A stretch of 33,081 nt of DNA from Burkholderiaceae bacterium (GCA_947457875.1 CANGWV010000007.1:1-33081); one strand, 5' to 3'; positions 1-8,122 are shown, counted from the first letter of the stretch. Notes: generated from the sequence alone by a model not told the origin. Translations and numbers: made by a program.

Positions 1-156
1 GCACTTGAGGGAGGCAGAATTCGGGGAAATGGAATTGAGTTCAAGTTTGAAGTGAATTCTAAAGAGTATTCATTCAAGGGACAAATGATCGGGTCTCAAA
101 TGAGTGGCATTCTAAATGGCGATCCTAAATTGGTGGTCAATGGTAAACGGCTTTGA
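1..156 (+). CDS. C-terminal fragment of a protein paralogous to the methyltransferase-like lipoprotein at 8626..9468 (5' end outside window)
   Basis: Frame 1 is open from base 1 to TGA at 154-156: ALEGGRIRGNGIEFKFEVNSKEYSFKGQMIGSQMSGILNGDPKLVVNGKRL. It aligns with the C-terminus of 8626..9468 (FEDGRIRGADLEFAFAYQKMNYVFKGRVNGASMIGNLNNNPALAVSGKR). Confidence 0.75.
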   Translation, partial: ALEGGRIRGNGIEFKFEVNSKEYSFKGQMIGSQMSGILNGDPKLVVNGKRL

Positions 157-310
157 TCAGAGCGCCCCTGAGTCGATAGAGAGGGGGGATTGAAAACTCT
201 TGATCCCAGTCGATTCCACCTCTGGCCCACGAGGATTCTATAAACCACTTTCGGGTAGTTTTTTTATATATAGATCTGCTATAAATTACATAACTATAAA
301 TGGAGTCAGT

Positions 311-1417
311 ATGACGCAATCTTCCCGCCGTAATTTCTTGAAAACATCCGCTGCCGGCTCTCTGGCTATCGCCGGTGCTTCTGGCATTGTGACTAATCCT
401 GCTAATGCGCAAGCAACGCCTCTAAAGTCAAACATTCAAACCAGAGCCAATGAAATATCAAGCAAATTATTTGCCGATGATGGCTTAGCAATACCCATTT
501 CCACCAAGCCCATGATTTCAAGCTTTGCGAAAGGCTTGGATCGCACGATGGTGCTCGGCGGCGGCGGAGAATATTACATTGCGTGGTACTGCGGATTTTT
601 TCATGGACTTATTGAGGCAGGTTTGGATATGGCTCGACTTCCTGAGATGGTGGTTGGCACTTCCGCCGGATCTTATATGGGGTCGTCGCTGCTTTCGGGC
701 GAATTTAATCGTCTTCGCACCGAGTTTGATTTTTTTGGGAAGTTTCCCGAGATTTTTGCCAAGATTGCGCCTTTAGCTAAGCCCAATATAAGCCAGATAA
801 GAGCCGATCAAATTAATATGAGTGCAACCGATGGCAGTATTGAGACACGCAAAATAATCGGTAATGCCGCATTAGCAGCCAATAATAAATTGAATGGTGA
901 TCATGTTGAAAGGGTGGCCGCATTACTAACAGGCGATAGCAAAAAAGATTGGCCCACAAGTCGAATGTACACAACCGGTATTGATTGCTATACAGGTGAA
1001 CGCATTGTGGTGGGACAACAAACCGCCAGAAAGAATGCAATACCATTAGCGTATGGTGCGGCTGCAAGTAGCTCCCTACCAGGGGTAGCTGGACCCACAC
1101 TATTAGGGCAGCGGTATGTGATGGATGGGGGCATTTGTTCAAATCCAGCCCACGTGGATTTGGTGGCGGGCTCTAAAAGAGCGCTCATCATCACCTTAAC
1201 GGACGGGGTGACGGGTGCGATTCTGACAACAATCCCTCATCCCGTCGCGCAAAACATAGAAGACATCAAGGCGACTGGTACAAAGGTAAAGTGGATCGTT
1301 GCTGGCACACCTAAAGGCCTTAACTTACTTGACCCAAAACAAATTGCTGGGGCATTGCGCACAGGATATGACCGGGCAAAAGTGGAGGCACCAAAAATCA
1401 AAGCATTCTGGGCATGA
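311..1417 (+). CDS. Patatin-like phospholipase with Tat signal peptide
   Basis: Start MTQSSRRNFLKTSAAGSLAIAGASG (SRRNFLK twin-arginine motif), GGGG oxyanion-type loop, GTSAGS nucleophile elbow, DGG motif (YVMDGGICSNP). Confidence 0.85.
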   Translation: MTQSSRRNFLKTSAAGSLAIAGASGIVTNPANAQATPLKSNIQTRANEISSKLFADDGLAIPISTKPMISSFAKGLDRTMVLGGGGEYYIAWYCGFFHGLIEAGLDMARLPEMVVGTSAGSYMGSSLLSGEFNRLRTEFDFFGKFPEIFAKIAPLAKPNISQIRADQINMSATDGSIETRKIIGNAALAANNKLNGDHVERVAALLTGDSKKDWPTSRMYTTGIDCYTGERIVVGQQTARKNAIPLAYGAAASSSLPGVAGPTLLGQRYVMDGGICSNPAHVDLVAGSKRALIITLTDGVTGAILTTIPHPVAQNIEDIKATGTKVKWIVAGTPKGLNLLDPKQIAGALRTGYDRAKVEAPKIKAFWA

Positions 1418-1469
1418 GGCTAGTATTTTTGGACTTGGTTATTTCTGCCCCGTGCCATCCAGAGTCTGA

Positions 1470-1490
1470 ATAGTCCATTTGCTGGACTAT
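1470..1490. repeat. 8-bp inverted repeat (ATAGTCCA-TTTGC-TGGACTAT)
   Basis: Perfect palindrome with 5-nt loop in the intergenic region after the patatin gene; no U-tract. Confidence 0.5.
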
Positions 1491-1576
1491 CGATTAAAAG
1501 AGAACCAATCAGGTGGATAACTTAGTTAACCCTCTATCAAGCGCAGCTGCGAAGGCTAAAGATTACCATTCACGAG

Positions 1577-1975
1577 TTAAATCAAACCATCGTTCGTAAT
1601 TGCCAGCTCACCCCACATCACAATATCGATATCTGCCAATTGCCATCCTTTGTGCTGAAAGCCAATATCAAAGTCATCTGTAGTTTTACTGTTGTTAAAG
1701 ATAAGAGATAGGGCATCTTGTTCTTCTTTTGGCGTAGTCTCTGAAAAGTAGATGTGCTTGTTGCCTTCATCCGAAAGACGAACCTCCGAATAGTCTTGAT
1801 CGCCCACACTAATCCCTATGTGTTGTTCGTACTCGTTTAGAAAATTAGGAGGTGTATCGATCAGGAATGAGCCATTTTTCCAAAGAAATCCACAATTAAT
1901 TTCTTTATTTTCTTTGCGATAAGTCATCCGCTCCGAGATATGAAACTCACTTTTGGGGCTAATCATAAATGCCAT
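1577..1975 (-). CDS. Hypothetical protein
   Basis: ORF; the internal ATG at 1975 (MAFMISPKSEFHISERMTYRKENKE...) is preceded by AAAAGGAGTAGCC, so it is preferred over the 2005 start. Confidence 0.6.
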   Translation of the reverse strand: MAFMISPKSEFHISERMTYRKENKEINCGFLWKNGSFLIDTPPNFLNEYEQHIGISVGDQDYSEVRLSDEGNKHIYFSETTPKEEQDALSLIFNNSKTTDDFDIGFQHKGWQLADIDIVMWGELAITNDGLI

Positions 1976-2252
1976 GGCTACTCCTTTTAGGAATGACGGC
2001 GACAAGACAAGTTATCAGATTCAGAGATAAATGTGAATAAATTAGTTTATAGAGTATTGCTAGTAAAAAAAGTAGCAGATTTCCAGTCTAGAAAGCGTTA
2101 TTTCAAAGAAAAGTGCTGTATTCACCCAACAGCCAATAGAGTTGCCGGAGTTTCAAATCTAGAATCATAAAAAAATAAAGCCTTCGTTCGCAATACCAAT
2201 TAAACAAAGAAGACGAATAGGCTCTATTAAATAAAGCCGTGGAGCGAGAAAA

Positions 2253-2687
2253 ATGTATAAAAAAACCACAAAATTAACCGCGCACCAAAACATTAAATAC
2301 ACCAATGAAATTGGCGCCGGATCAAGCATTCTTGGAAACCTTGAAGGAGTGGGTAACTATAAAATTGCTGGCGGTTTATTGGGCAACATTTCTGAGGCCT
2401 CATCGGCGGGCGCAACTTTGGTCATTGATCAAGGGGGATACGTCCAAGGCGACATTCAGTACTCCAACTTGATCGTTATTGGAACAGTGGATGGCTCCAT
2501 CGACGTAAGCAGCCGAATTGAGGTATATCCCAGCGCTGTAATACGGGGGAATATTAAATACAAGCAATTGAATATCCATCCCGACGCTAAAGTGAACGGC
2601 AGAATAACCTGCTCGAATTTGCAGGACAAAGACCAGGATTTAGCGGAAGTAATCAATTTAAGCACTGCGTCAAAAACAGGCACCTAA
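2253..2687 (+). CDS. Bactofilin-family (polymer-forming cytoskeletal) protein
   Basis: Repeating beta-helix pattern, e.g. GAGSSILGNLEGVGNYKIAGGLLGNI, GGYVQGDIQYSNLIVIGTVDGSIDVSSRIEVYPSAVIRGNIKYKQLNIHPDAKVNGRITC; GGAGCGAG RBS upstream. Confidence 0.85.
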   Translation: MYKKTTKLTAHQNIKYTNEIGAGSSILGNLEGVGNYKIAGGLLGNISEASSAGATLVIDQGGYVQGDIQYSNLIVIGTVDGSIDVSSRIEVYPSAVIRGNIKYKQLNIHPDAKVNGRITCSNLQDKDQDLAEVINLSTASKTGT

Positions 2688-3002
2688 GCCAACCATTAAA
2701 GGATAACTTTCCCCCAGCGTAGGGCTGGGAGAATTAAATCTTCAAAATGGTGAGGCGGATGTCGAATTGGATATCATTTAAAACTAAGGTAGTTCGAGTA
2801 AATCACCGATATTTCGTTTGCCTTAAGGCTAAGAAAATAAACTCAGCTTAATACCTGCGTTCATCAAAAAATAGGGCGCAACACTCCGTCATCAAGTGCT
2901 AACTAATTAATCGCTAAGAAAATAATTCCCTGCTAGATGCAGGATATATTCTGAGCCCGGACTATTATTGGGGCGTCTCTTCGTTGATGTTAAGGTTTGA
3001 TG

Positions 3003-3170
3003 ATGGACTGTAAAAAATGCCAATTTTTCTATATCACCTGGGACAAGAAGTTTCCCTATGGCTGTAAGCTGTATGAAATTAAATCCAAGACAACTCCAGA
3101 CGCCCAAGTTTTAATAAATACTGGAATTGCCTGTCTGGGCTATCAACCCAAAACCTCAAAGAATCCCTAA
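3003..3170 (+). CDS. Small 55-aa four-cysteine protein (below the length cut of the supplied ORF track)
   Basis: ATG 3003 to TAA 3168-3170: MDCKKCQFFYITWDKKFPYGCKLYEIKSKTTPDAQVLINTGIACLGYQPKTSKNP; CxxC plus two further Cys; AAGG upstream. Confidence 0.7.
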   Translation: MDCKKCQFFYITWDKKFPYGCKLYEIKSKTTPDAQVLINTGIACLGYQPKTSKNP

Positions 3171-3242
3171 GCTCAGCATCCTTTAAGTGATGGCCGTAAG
3201 AAATCAAATGCGATAGCGCTTACAACGACCTTACTCTTTCAT

Positions 3243-3256
3243 TTGATTTAAATCAA
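3243..3256. promoter_or_regulatory. FNR/ANR-type binding site, TTGAT-N4-ATCAA
   Basis: TTGATTTAAATCAA matches the symmetric FNR/ANR consensus exactly; 83 bp upstream of the SHP-like cytochrome start, followed by an AT-rich stretch. Confidence 0.75.
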
Positions 3257-3339
3257 CCGGGGAGACATTATTATTTTTATTGCAGTAATGGAGCCTAAAT
3301 AGAGCGCATACTGGAAAAAAGTAAGCGAGGTACCGCATC

Positions 3340-3723
3340 ATGATTAAAAAAGCATTTCTAGTTTTAGTAATGATGGGTTTAGTAAAGGCGACATTCTCTG
3401 CGACCCCTCAAGCATTATTGATGGGTTACGAAGCTTTATCGAGTAAAGCATCATCAGCCCGTGGGGAGCAATTCTTTAATGCGAAGCATGGCAAGGAATG
3501 GAGCTGCGCTTCATGCCATGAAAATCCCCCCAATCACGATACCAAGCATATTGTTACTGGTAAGGTCATTAAACCTTTATCCCCCAACACGAATCCAGAG
3601 CGATTTGTTGATCAGGCCAAGGCCGACAAGTGGTTTAAGCGTAATTGCAATGATGTCTTGGCTCGCGAATGTACTGCCCAAGAAAAAGCGGATGTGCTTG
3701 CTTGGTTAATGACGGTCAAATAA
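3340..3723 (+). CDS. shp: DUF1924 / sphaeroides heme protein (SHP)-like cytochrome c
   Basis: Signal peptide, single CASCH heme motif, C-terminal RNCNDVLARECTAQEKADVLAWLMTVK typical of DUF1924/SHP. Confidence 0.8.
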   Translation: MIKKAFLVLVMMGLVKATFSATPQALLMGYEALSSKASSARGEQFFNAKHGKEWSCASCHENPPNHDTKHIVTGKVIKPLSPNTNPERFVDQAKADKWFKRNCNDVLARECTAQEKADVLAWLMTVK

Positions 3724-3730
3724 GGCTTAT

Positions 3731-4189
3731 ATGAAGATGTACTTTCTCATGCCATTCTTGACACTCTTGGCAATACCAGTTTCTGCCGCAAAAATGACCA
3801 TGCCATCGGATGCCCCCAAGTCGTATGAGACCGAATGCGCAAGTTGCCATATGGCATATCCGCCTGGATTACTGGGTCAGAAAAATTGGCAAAACATAAT
3901 GTCGGGCCTTAATAAACACTTTGGTACAGATGCAAGCCTTGACGCAAAAACACAAGCGGAGATTACCCAGTGGCTGATAAAAAATGCGGCCACTAGGGAA
4001 AAGTATGCCGCTTTTGCTCCGGAGAATCGAATTACTAAAACAGCGTGGTTTATTCGTAAGCACGATGAAGTAGGGGCTGATGTATGGAAGAGGGCCGGAG
4101 TCAAGAGCCCAGCAAACTGCTCCGCTTGTCATGCGGATGCAGCGAAAGGGGATTTTGAGGAAGACCGTGTTCGGATACCAGCAAAATGA
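3731..4189 (+). CDS. dhc: Diheme cytochrome c (DHC-like)
   Basis: Signal peptide and two CxxCH motifs (CASCH, CSACH); immediately follows the SHP-like gene. Confidence 0.8.
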   Translation: MKMYFLMPFLTLLAIPVSAAKMTMPSDAPKSYETECASCHMAYPPGLLGQKNWQNIMSGLNKHFGTDASLDAKTQAEITQWLIKNAATREKYAAFAPENRITKTAWFIRKHDEVGADVWKRAGVKSPANCSACHADAAKGDFEEDRVRIPAK

Positions 4190-4833
4190 ATACCTCAGAT
4201 AAAAAACAATCCGTTCTTGTGTGGGACTTTCCCGTCCGGGTTTTTCATTGGCTTTTAGTGATTTCATTTACGGGCGCTTGGCTCACATCGGAGGGCGAGG
4301 CGTTCCAACTGATTCACTATGCATTCGGCTATTCGGCTTGCGCCATCATTCTATTTAGAATAATTTGGGGAATAGTGGGCACTCGGTATGCCCGGTTTAC
4401 CGAGTTTGTTAAAGGCCCGGCTGAAACATGGCAGTACATCAAGTCCTTATTAGTAGGAAAACAGGCCGTGAGCCCTGGGCATAATCCTGTGGGCGCCTTG
4501 GTAATGATTTCATTGGTGATTTTGATCCTACTAATTGACTTGACGGGCTATTGGATTGTCAAGGATGTTCTTGGGAGTTTAATGAGCGGGGCGCATGAAG
4601 CAATCTCCAATCTCGCATTTGGCTTCGTTTTACTGCACGTTGCCGCCGCAATCATCATGAGCTTTGTACAAAAAGAAAATTTAGTGAAATCCATGTTTAC
4701 GGGCATAAAACAAGGATCCCCGGAGCAAGCAATTCGCTATCCAATGTACATTGTTGGTATGGGCCTGACCCTTGCATACATGTATTGTTTTTATTTAGTC
4801 GTTAGTGGCTCTTTGCCAAGCCTAACGCAGTAA
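4186..4833 (+). CDS. Cytochrome b561-family protein
   Basis: VWDFPVRVFHWLLVISFTGAWLTSE N-terminus plus membrane helices with His; start overlaps the DHC stop (ATGA), suggesting translational coupling. Confidence 0.85.
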   Translation: MNTSDKKQSVLVWDFPVRVFHWLLVISFTGAWLTSEGEAFQLIHYAFGYSACAIILFRIIWGIVGTRYARFTEFVKGPAETWQYIKSLLVGKQAVSPGHNPVGALVMISLVILILLIDLTGYWIVKDVLGSLMSGAHEAISNLAFGFVLLHVAAAIIMSFVQKENLVKSMFTGIKQGSPEQAIRYPMYIVGMGLTLAYMYCFYLVVSGSLPSLTQ

Positions 4834-4981
4834 GTAAGTTAAAGCACAGCCAGCCTAGTGCCAGCATCCTGCTAGTCGCCATGATTTAGGAGGAGAGGGC
4901 TTCTGTACCCTGTTTGTTTCTATCCTTGCCATAGCGCATGGAAACCTGCCCGATTTTCTAAGAGTAGTAATATTTAGCTTA

Positions 4982-6400
4982 ATGAAATACGCCAATGAAA
5001 TATTCTTCTTTGTTGTTGCTCTAATCGCATGGGGATTGCTGTACGGTTCACGATTTATATTAACGCTGGGCAAAGCAAGCCAAGCAGAAAAGCTATGGCT
5101 AACCGCCCTTACGCTGACTGCCTCTTCATTTACGATCTTCGCAGCAGCATCAACCCTATCCTTATCTTTGCTGACATTAGCAAACACCTTTTTTATTGCG
5201 AGCTTTATTTACTTTGGCTTATTTTGCCGATCCCTAAACGGCCCGGTAACGAAAAATGTGCATTTTATTGTAGTTGCAGGCCTCTTGGTCTTCGCCGCTG
5301 TATTTGAATACTTAAGACAAAACGGATTATTTATACACAGGGTTGGTTTGATCAGCCTAATCGGAGCATCTTGTTTTGTCTGGGAGCTAAAGGAGTTAAG
5401 GCGTCTAAAAGGAATTCAATCCACCCAACTCCGATTTTTGGTTTATACCATTGCGATCGAATTAGTCCTTACCATCGCCAGGCTTGTCGCTTTGTACATT
5501 GATGGTGGGCTAAATACTCCAAACTTGTATCAAGAGGGTGTCATTAGCTCCTCTATTCGGTGGGCGTGGCTTGGTATAACAATCCTGTCACATGTTGCAG
5601 TTCTTGGTTACTGGCTAGAAAAAATAAGCCTTGAAAAGACCCAAGCAATACAAGAGAGCTCCAGAATTAGTGCGCTGTTAAAAGAAAAAGAGCGCCTTAT
5701 TTATGGACTACTCAAGGCCAATAAGACCGCGGCTACCGGCGCTTTATCGGCATCGATTGCACATGAACTCAATCAGCCGCTTGGGGCATCTAATCTCAAT
5801 ATTCAGTTTCTCAAAATGAAATTAGAAAAAGGCATCCTCAATCCAGAGCTAGGTAAGGAGATTTTAGATTCCCTAGAGGCCGACAACCAGCGCGCAGCAT
5901 CTATTGTTAAATCACTAAGATCAATATTTGCCGAAGGTGAGTCGAGCACCGAAAAGGTTCGAATGGGCGATTTGATATCCAATGTATTGGATATTGTTAC
6001 GCCAGAACTAAAGTCAAAGAATATCCAAATTCAACTTCGAGCAGATGATCGATTGGCGATTAAGGTTAATCCAGCCGAAATTGAACAAGTGATATTGAAC
6101 TTGCTGAATAACGCCATACAATCCTTAGCAAACTCAGGAACATTACTGCGCCGGATTACCATCGAAGCCACTCAATCTGGCCGGTTGGCACGCCTCAGCA
6201 TTTCTGACAATGGGGGTGGTGTGTCTGCTGAATTTAGGCCCCAGCTATTTGAATTGCTCAGTACCACCAAACAATCCGGCATGGGTTTGGGTTTGTGGCT
6301 TTGTAAGCATATTGTCACTCGGTATGGCGGTTCAATTCATTACGAAGATGCCCTTGGCGGCGGCGCTACATTTGTATTTGAGCTCCCTTCAGCATCCTAG
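4982..6400 (+). CDS. Membrane sensor histidine kinase (no adjacent response regulator)
   Basis: Multi-helix N-terminus; H-box SIAHELNQPLGASNLNI; N-box NLLNNAIQSL; G-boxes DNGGGV and GMGLGLWLCKHIV. Confidence 0.88.
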   Translation: MKYANEIFFFVVALIAWGLLYGSRFILTLGKASQAEKLWLTALTLTASSFTIFAAASTLSLSLLTLANTFFIASFIYFGLFCRSLNGPVTKNVHFIVVAGLLVFAAVFEYLRQNGLFIHRVGLISLIGASCFVWELKELRRLKGIQSTQLRFLVYTIAIELVLTIARLVALYIDGGLNTPNLYQEGVISSSIRWAWLGITILSHVAVLGYWLEKISLEKTQAIQESSRISALLKEKERLIYGLLKANKTAATGALSASIAHELNQPLGASNLNIQFLKMKLEKGILNPELGKEILDSLEADNQRAASIVKSLRSIFAEGESSTEKVRMGDLISNVLDIVTPELKSKNIQIQLRADDRLAIKVNPAEIEQVILNLLNNAIQSLANSGTLLRRITIEATQSGRLARLSISDNGGGVSAEFRPQLFELLSTTKQSGMGLGLWLCKHIVTRYGGSIHYEDALGGGATFVFELPSAS

Positions 6401-6447
6401 TAGATGGGCCCGCTAAGAAATACCAAATGATTTTGTAGAATGGCTAT

Positions 6448-7011
6448 ATGACCAACCTTAATCAGCTGCCTAGCGACTTACCCATTCCGCACAATGATGG
6501 TTCAACCAATCATTTGAAGGGCATGAAATTACCTAATGTTTCTTTGAATGCCACCAATGGTAAGGCCATCAATTTTGGAGACATCAAAGGTAAATTGGTG
6601 ATCTACTGCTATCCCATGACAGGGCAGCCAAATGTTGCTTTACCCGATGGTTGGGATCAAATTCCCGGAGCACGGGGGTGCACACCTCAAAGTTGTTCCT
6701 ATCGCGATCACTATCAAGAACTAAAAGCGCTGGGCGCAGAGGTGGTCGGCTTGAGTGTTCAGTCTACTGAGTATCAAAAAGAGATGAGTGATCGACTTCA
6801 CCTGCCATTTTCTGTGGTGAGTGATGAAGGCTATCAATTTCAAAAGGCATTGAATATGCCAACTTTTGAGGCCGCCGGCATGACGCTGTTAAAGCGAGTC
6901 ACGCTCATTGCAAATAATGGCGTGATTGAAGCGGTGCACTACCCCATCTTCCCAAGCGATAGTGACCCAGCCTGGGTAATGAACTATTTAAAAACCCATT
7001 CAGTTGCTTAG
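6448..7011 (+). CDS. Peroxiredoxin (AhpC/TSA / BCP-like)
   Basis: LPNVSLNATNGKAINFGDIKGKLVIYCYPMTG...GCTPQSCSYRDHYQELKALGAEVVGLSVQS. Confidence 0.85.
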   Translation: MTNLNQLPSDLPIPHNDGSTNHLKGMKLPNVSLNATNGKAINFGDIKGKLVIYCYPMTGQPNVALPDGWDQIPGARGCTPQSCSYRDHYQELKALGAEVVGLSVQSTEYQKEMSDRLHLPFSVVSDEGYQFQKALNMPTFEAAGMTLLKRVTLIANNGVIEAVHYPIFPSDSDPAWVMNYLKTHSVA

Positions 7012-7038
7012 TCTAGGGCGGCCCCAGTTGCTTGATTG

Positions 7039-7527
7039 CTAGACTCTAGTGAGTGCATGTATTGCCTTAATGTGTTTTTCGGATGTTCCGTAGCGATCCA
7101 GAAGCAGTTGCCGCTGCCCCATTTCAAACTCAGTAAACGTAAATGCAGGCCCGACCACACAGCTGACTAAGCAAAAGGAGTCGGCTCGAATGGGTTTTGC
7201 GGCAAACCAAGTGCCAGCAGGGATCGTTGCTTGAAACTGCATGGACTCCAGGCCAATCTGAACCGCAGTTAACTTATTTTGCGGATCAAAGTAGTGGATG
7301 GCGATATCACAGCCCAAATGAAAGAACCAGGTCTCATCAGACTGAATGCGATGCCATGCTGAAAAATCGTGCCCCGATAAAAGGTAGTAAATGCTGGAAT
7401 AGGCATTCTTGCTATTGCCATTGGCCTCCGTTACAAGGGGGCTTGCCCGATGCATTTCACGGTAGAAACCGCCTTCTGGGTGGGGTTGCAGCTGAAGTAC
7501 GTCAATTACGGCGTTTATGTCGTTCAT
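7039..7527 (-). CDS. Cupin-superfamily DUF985 protein
   Basis: MNDINAVIDVLQLQPHPEGGFYREMHRAS...SSIYYLLSGHDFSAWHRIQSDETWFFHLG; the start at 7629 in the ORF track would run through the riboswitch, so 7527 is preferred. Confidence 0.82.
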   Translation of the reverse strand: MNDINAVIDVLQLQPHPEGGFYREMHRASPLVTEANGNSKNAYSSIYYLLSGHDFSAWHRIQSDETWFFHLGCDIAIHYFDPQNKLTAVQIGLESMQFQATIPAGTWFAAKPIRADSFCLVSCVVGPAFTFTEFEMGQRQLLLDRYGTSEKHIKAIHALTRV

Positions 7528-7580
7528 AAAGGAATGCCTTTTCCATATACCCAATTCGATAAAAGTACGATAAACTGTTT

Positions 7581-7766
7581 GCAAGCAGGAGAGTGAGGCT
7601 ATGCCTCCACCGAAGGCGCAAACTCCCATGAACGCTCAGGTATCCACCCGGAAGGTACTGCTTATCCTAAATAGCCGTCTGGAGAGTCGCCATCGTATGG
7701 CGCACCGAAGGAGCAAATACTAAGCTGGGCTTAGTGTGAATCTCTCAGGTATCAGGGACAGGGGGA
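7581..7766 (+). ncRNA. Tandem glycine riboswitch (two aptamers, about 7581-7662 and 7678-7766)
   Basis: Aptamer 1: GGAGAGTGAGG...CCACCGAAGGCGCAAACTCCC...CGCTCAGGTA. Aptamer 2: GGAGAGTCGCC...GCACCGAAGGAGCAAATAC...TCTCTCAGGTATCAGGGACAGGGGGA. These are glycine aptamer core motifs. Confidence 0.9.
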
Positions 7767-7776
7767 GCGGCAAGCT

Positions 7777-7799
7777 TGCAATCAGCCAGTCTGATTGCA
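7777..7799 (+). promoter_or_regulatory. Hairpin in the putative riboswitch expression platform (TGCAATCAG-CCAGT-CTGATTGCA)
   Basis: Perfect 9-bp stem 11 nt after the second aptamer, just before an AGGAG/ATG. Confidence 0.5.
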
Positions 7800-7918
7800 T
7801 GGTGCTATTAGGAGCCCTGCAATGACACGTTATTCCGGTTAATTCAGTTAATTGATTTTTTGGAACATTGGCCATCCATTTGGTCACCATTACAACCTAC
7901 TGAATGAAAGCAATTCCC

Positions 7919-8122
7919 ATGTCGAATCAATATGCACACGAAGCCCCATACCACCCAGGTTATGAGGATGCCTCATTTAAAAACGAAGTATCGCCACAAA
8001 TTGCAGAGTTAAACGAATACCGCAAAATGAGTGCCCGGCACTTGCAGTTCTCCAATACCATCGTCCAGTTCTGCAAGTCTGATGTAAACCACCATGCCCA
8101 GCAAAGGCCTGCAAAAAGCTAA
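7919..8122 (+). CDS. Small hypothetical protein (67 aa; alternative start 7904)
   Basis: MSNQYAHEAPYHPGYEDASFKNEVSPQIAELNEYRKMSARHLQFSNTIVQFCKSDVNHHAQQRPAKS, followed by a terminator; weak RBS. Confidence 0.45.
   Translation: MSNQYAHEAPYHPGYEDASFKNEVSPQIAELNEYRKMSARHLQFSNTIVQFCKSDVNHHAQQRPAKS

Noticed and set aside
813-1142. 109-aa minus-strand ORF
   Set aside because: Antisense to the patatin gene, His/Tyr/Leu-rich, no recognisable domain.
7528-7629. Upstream extension of the cupin ORF to 7629
   Set aside because: It overlaps aptamer 1 of the glycine riboswitch, and the recognisable domain starts at MNDINAVID (7527).
7812-7905. Open frame EPCNDTLFRLIQLIDFLEHWPSIWSPLQPTE as a possible gcv remnant
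   Set aside because: No start codon and no resemblance I can support to any glycine-cleavage protein.
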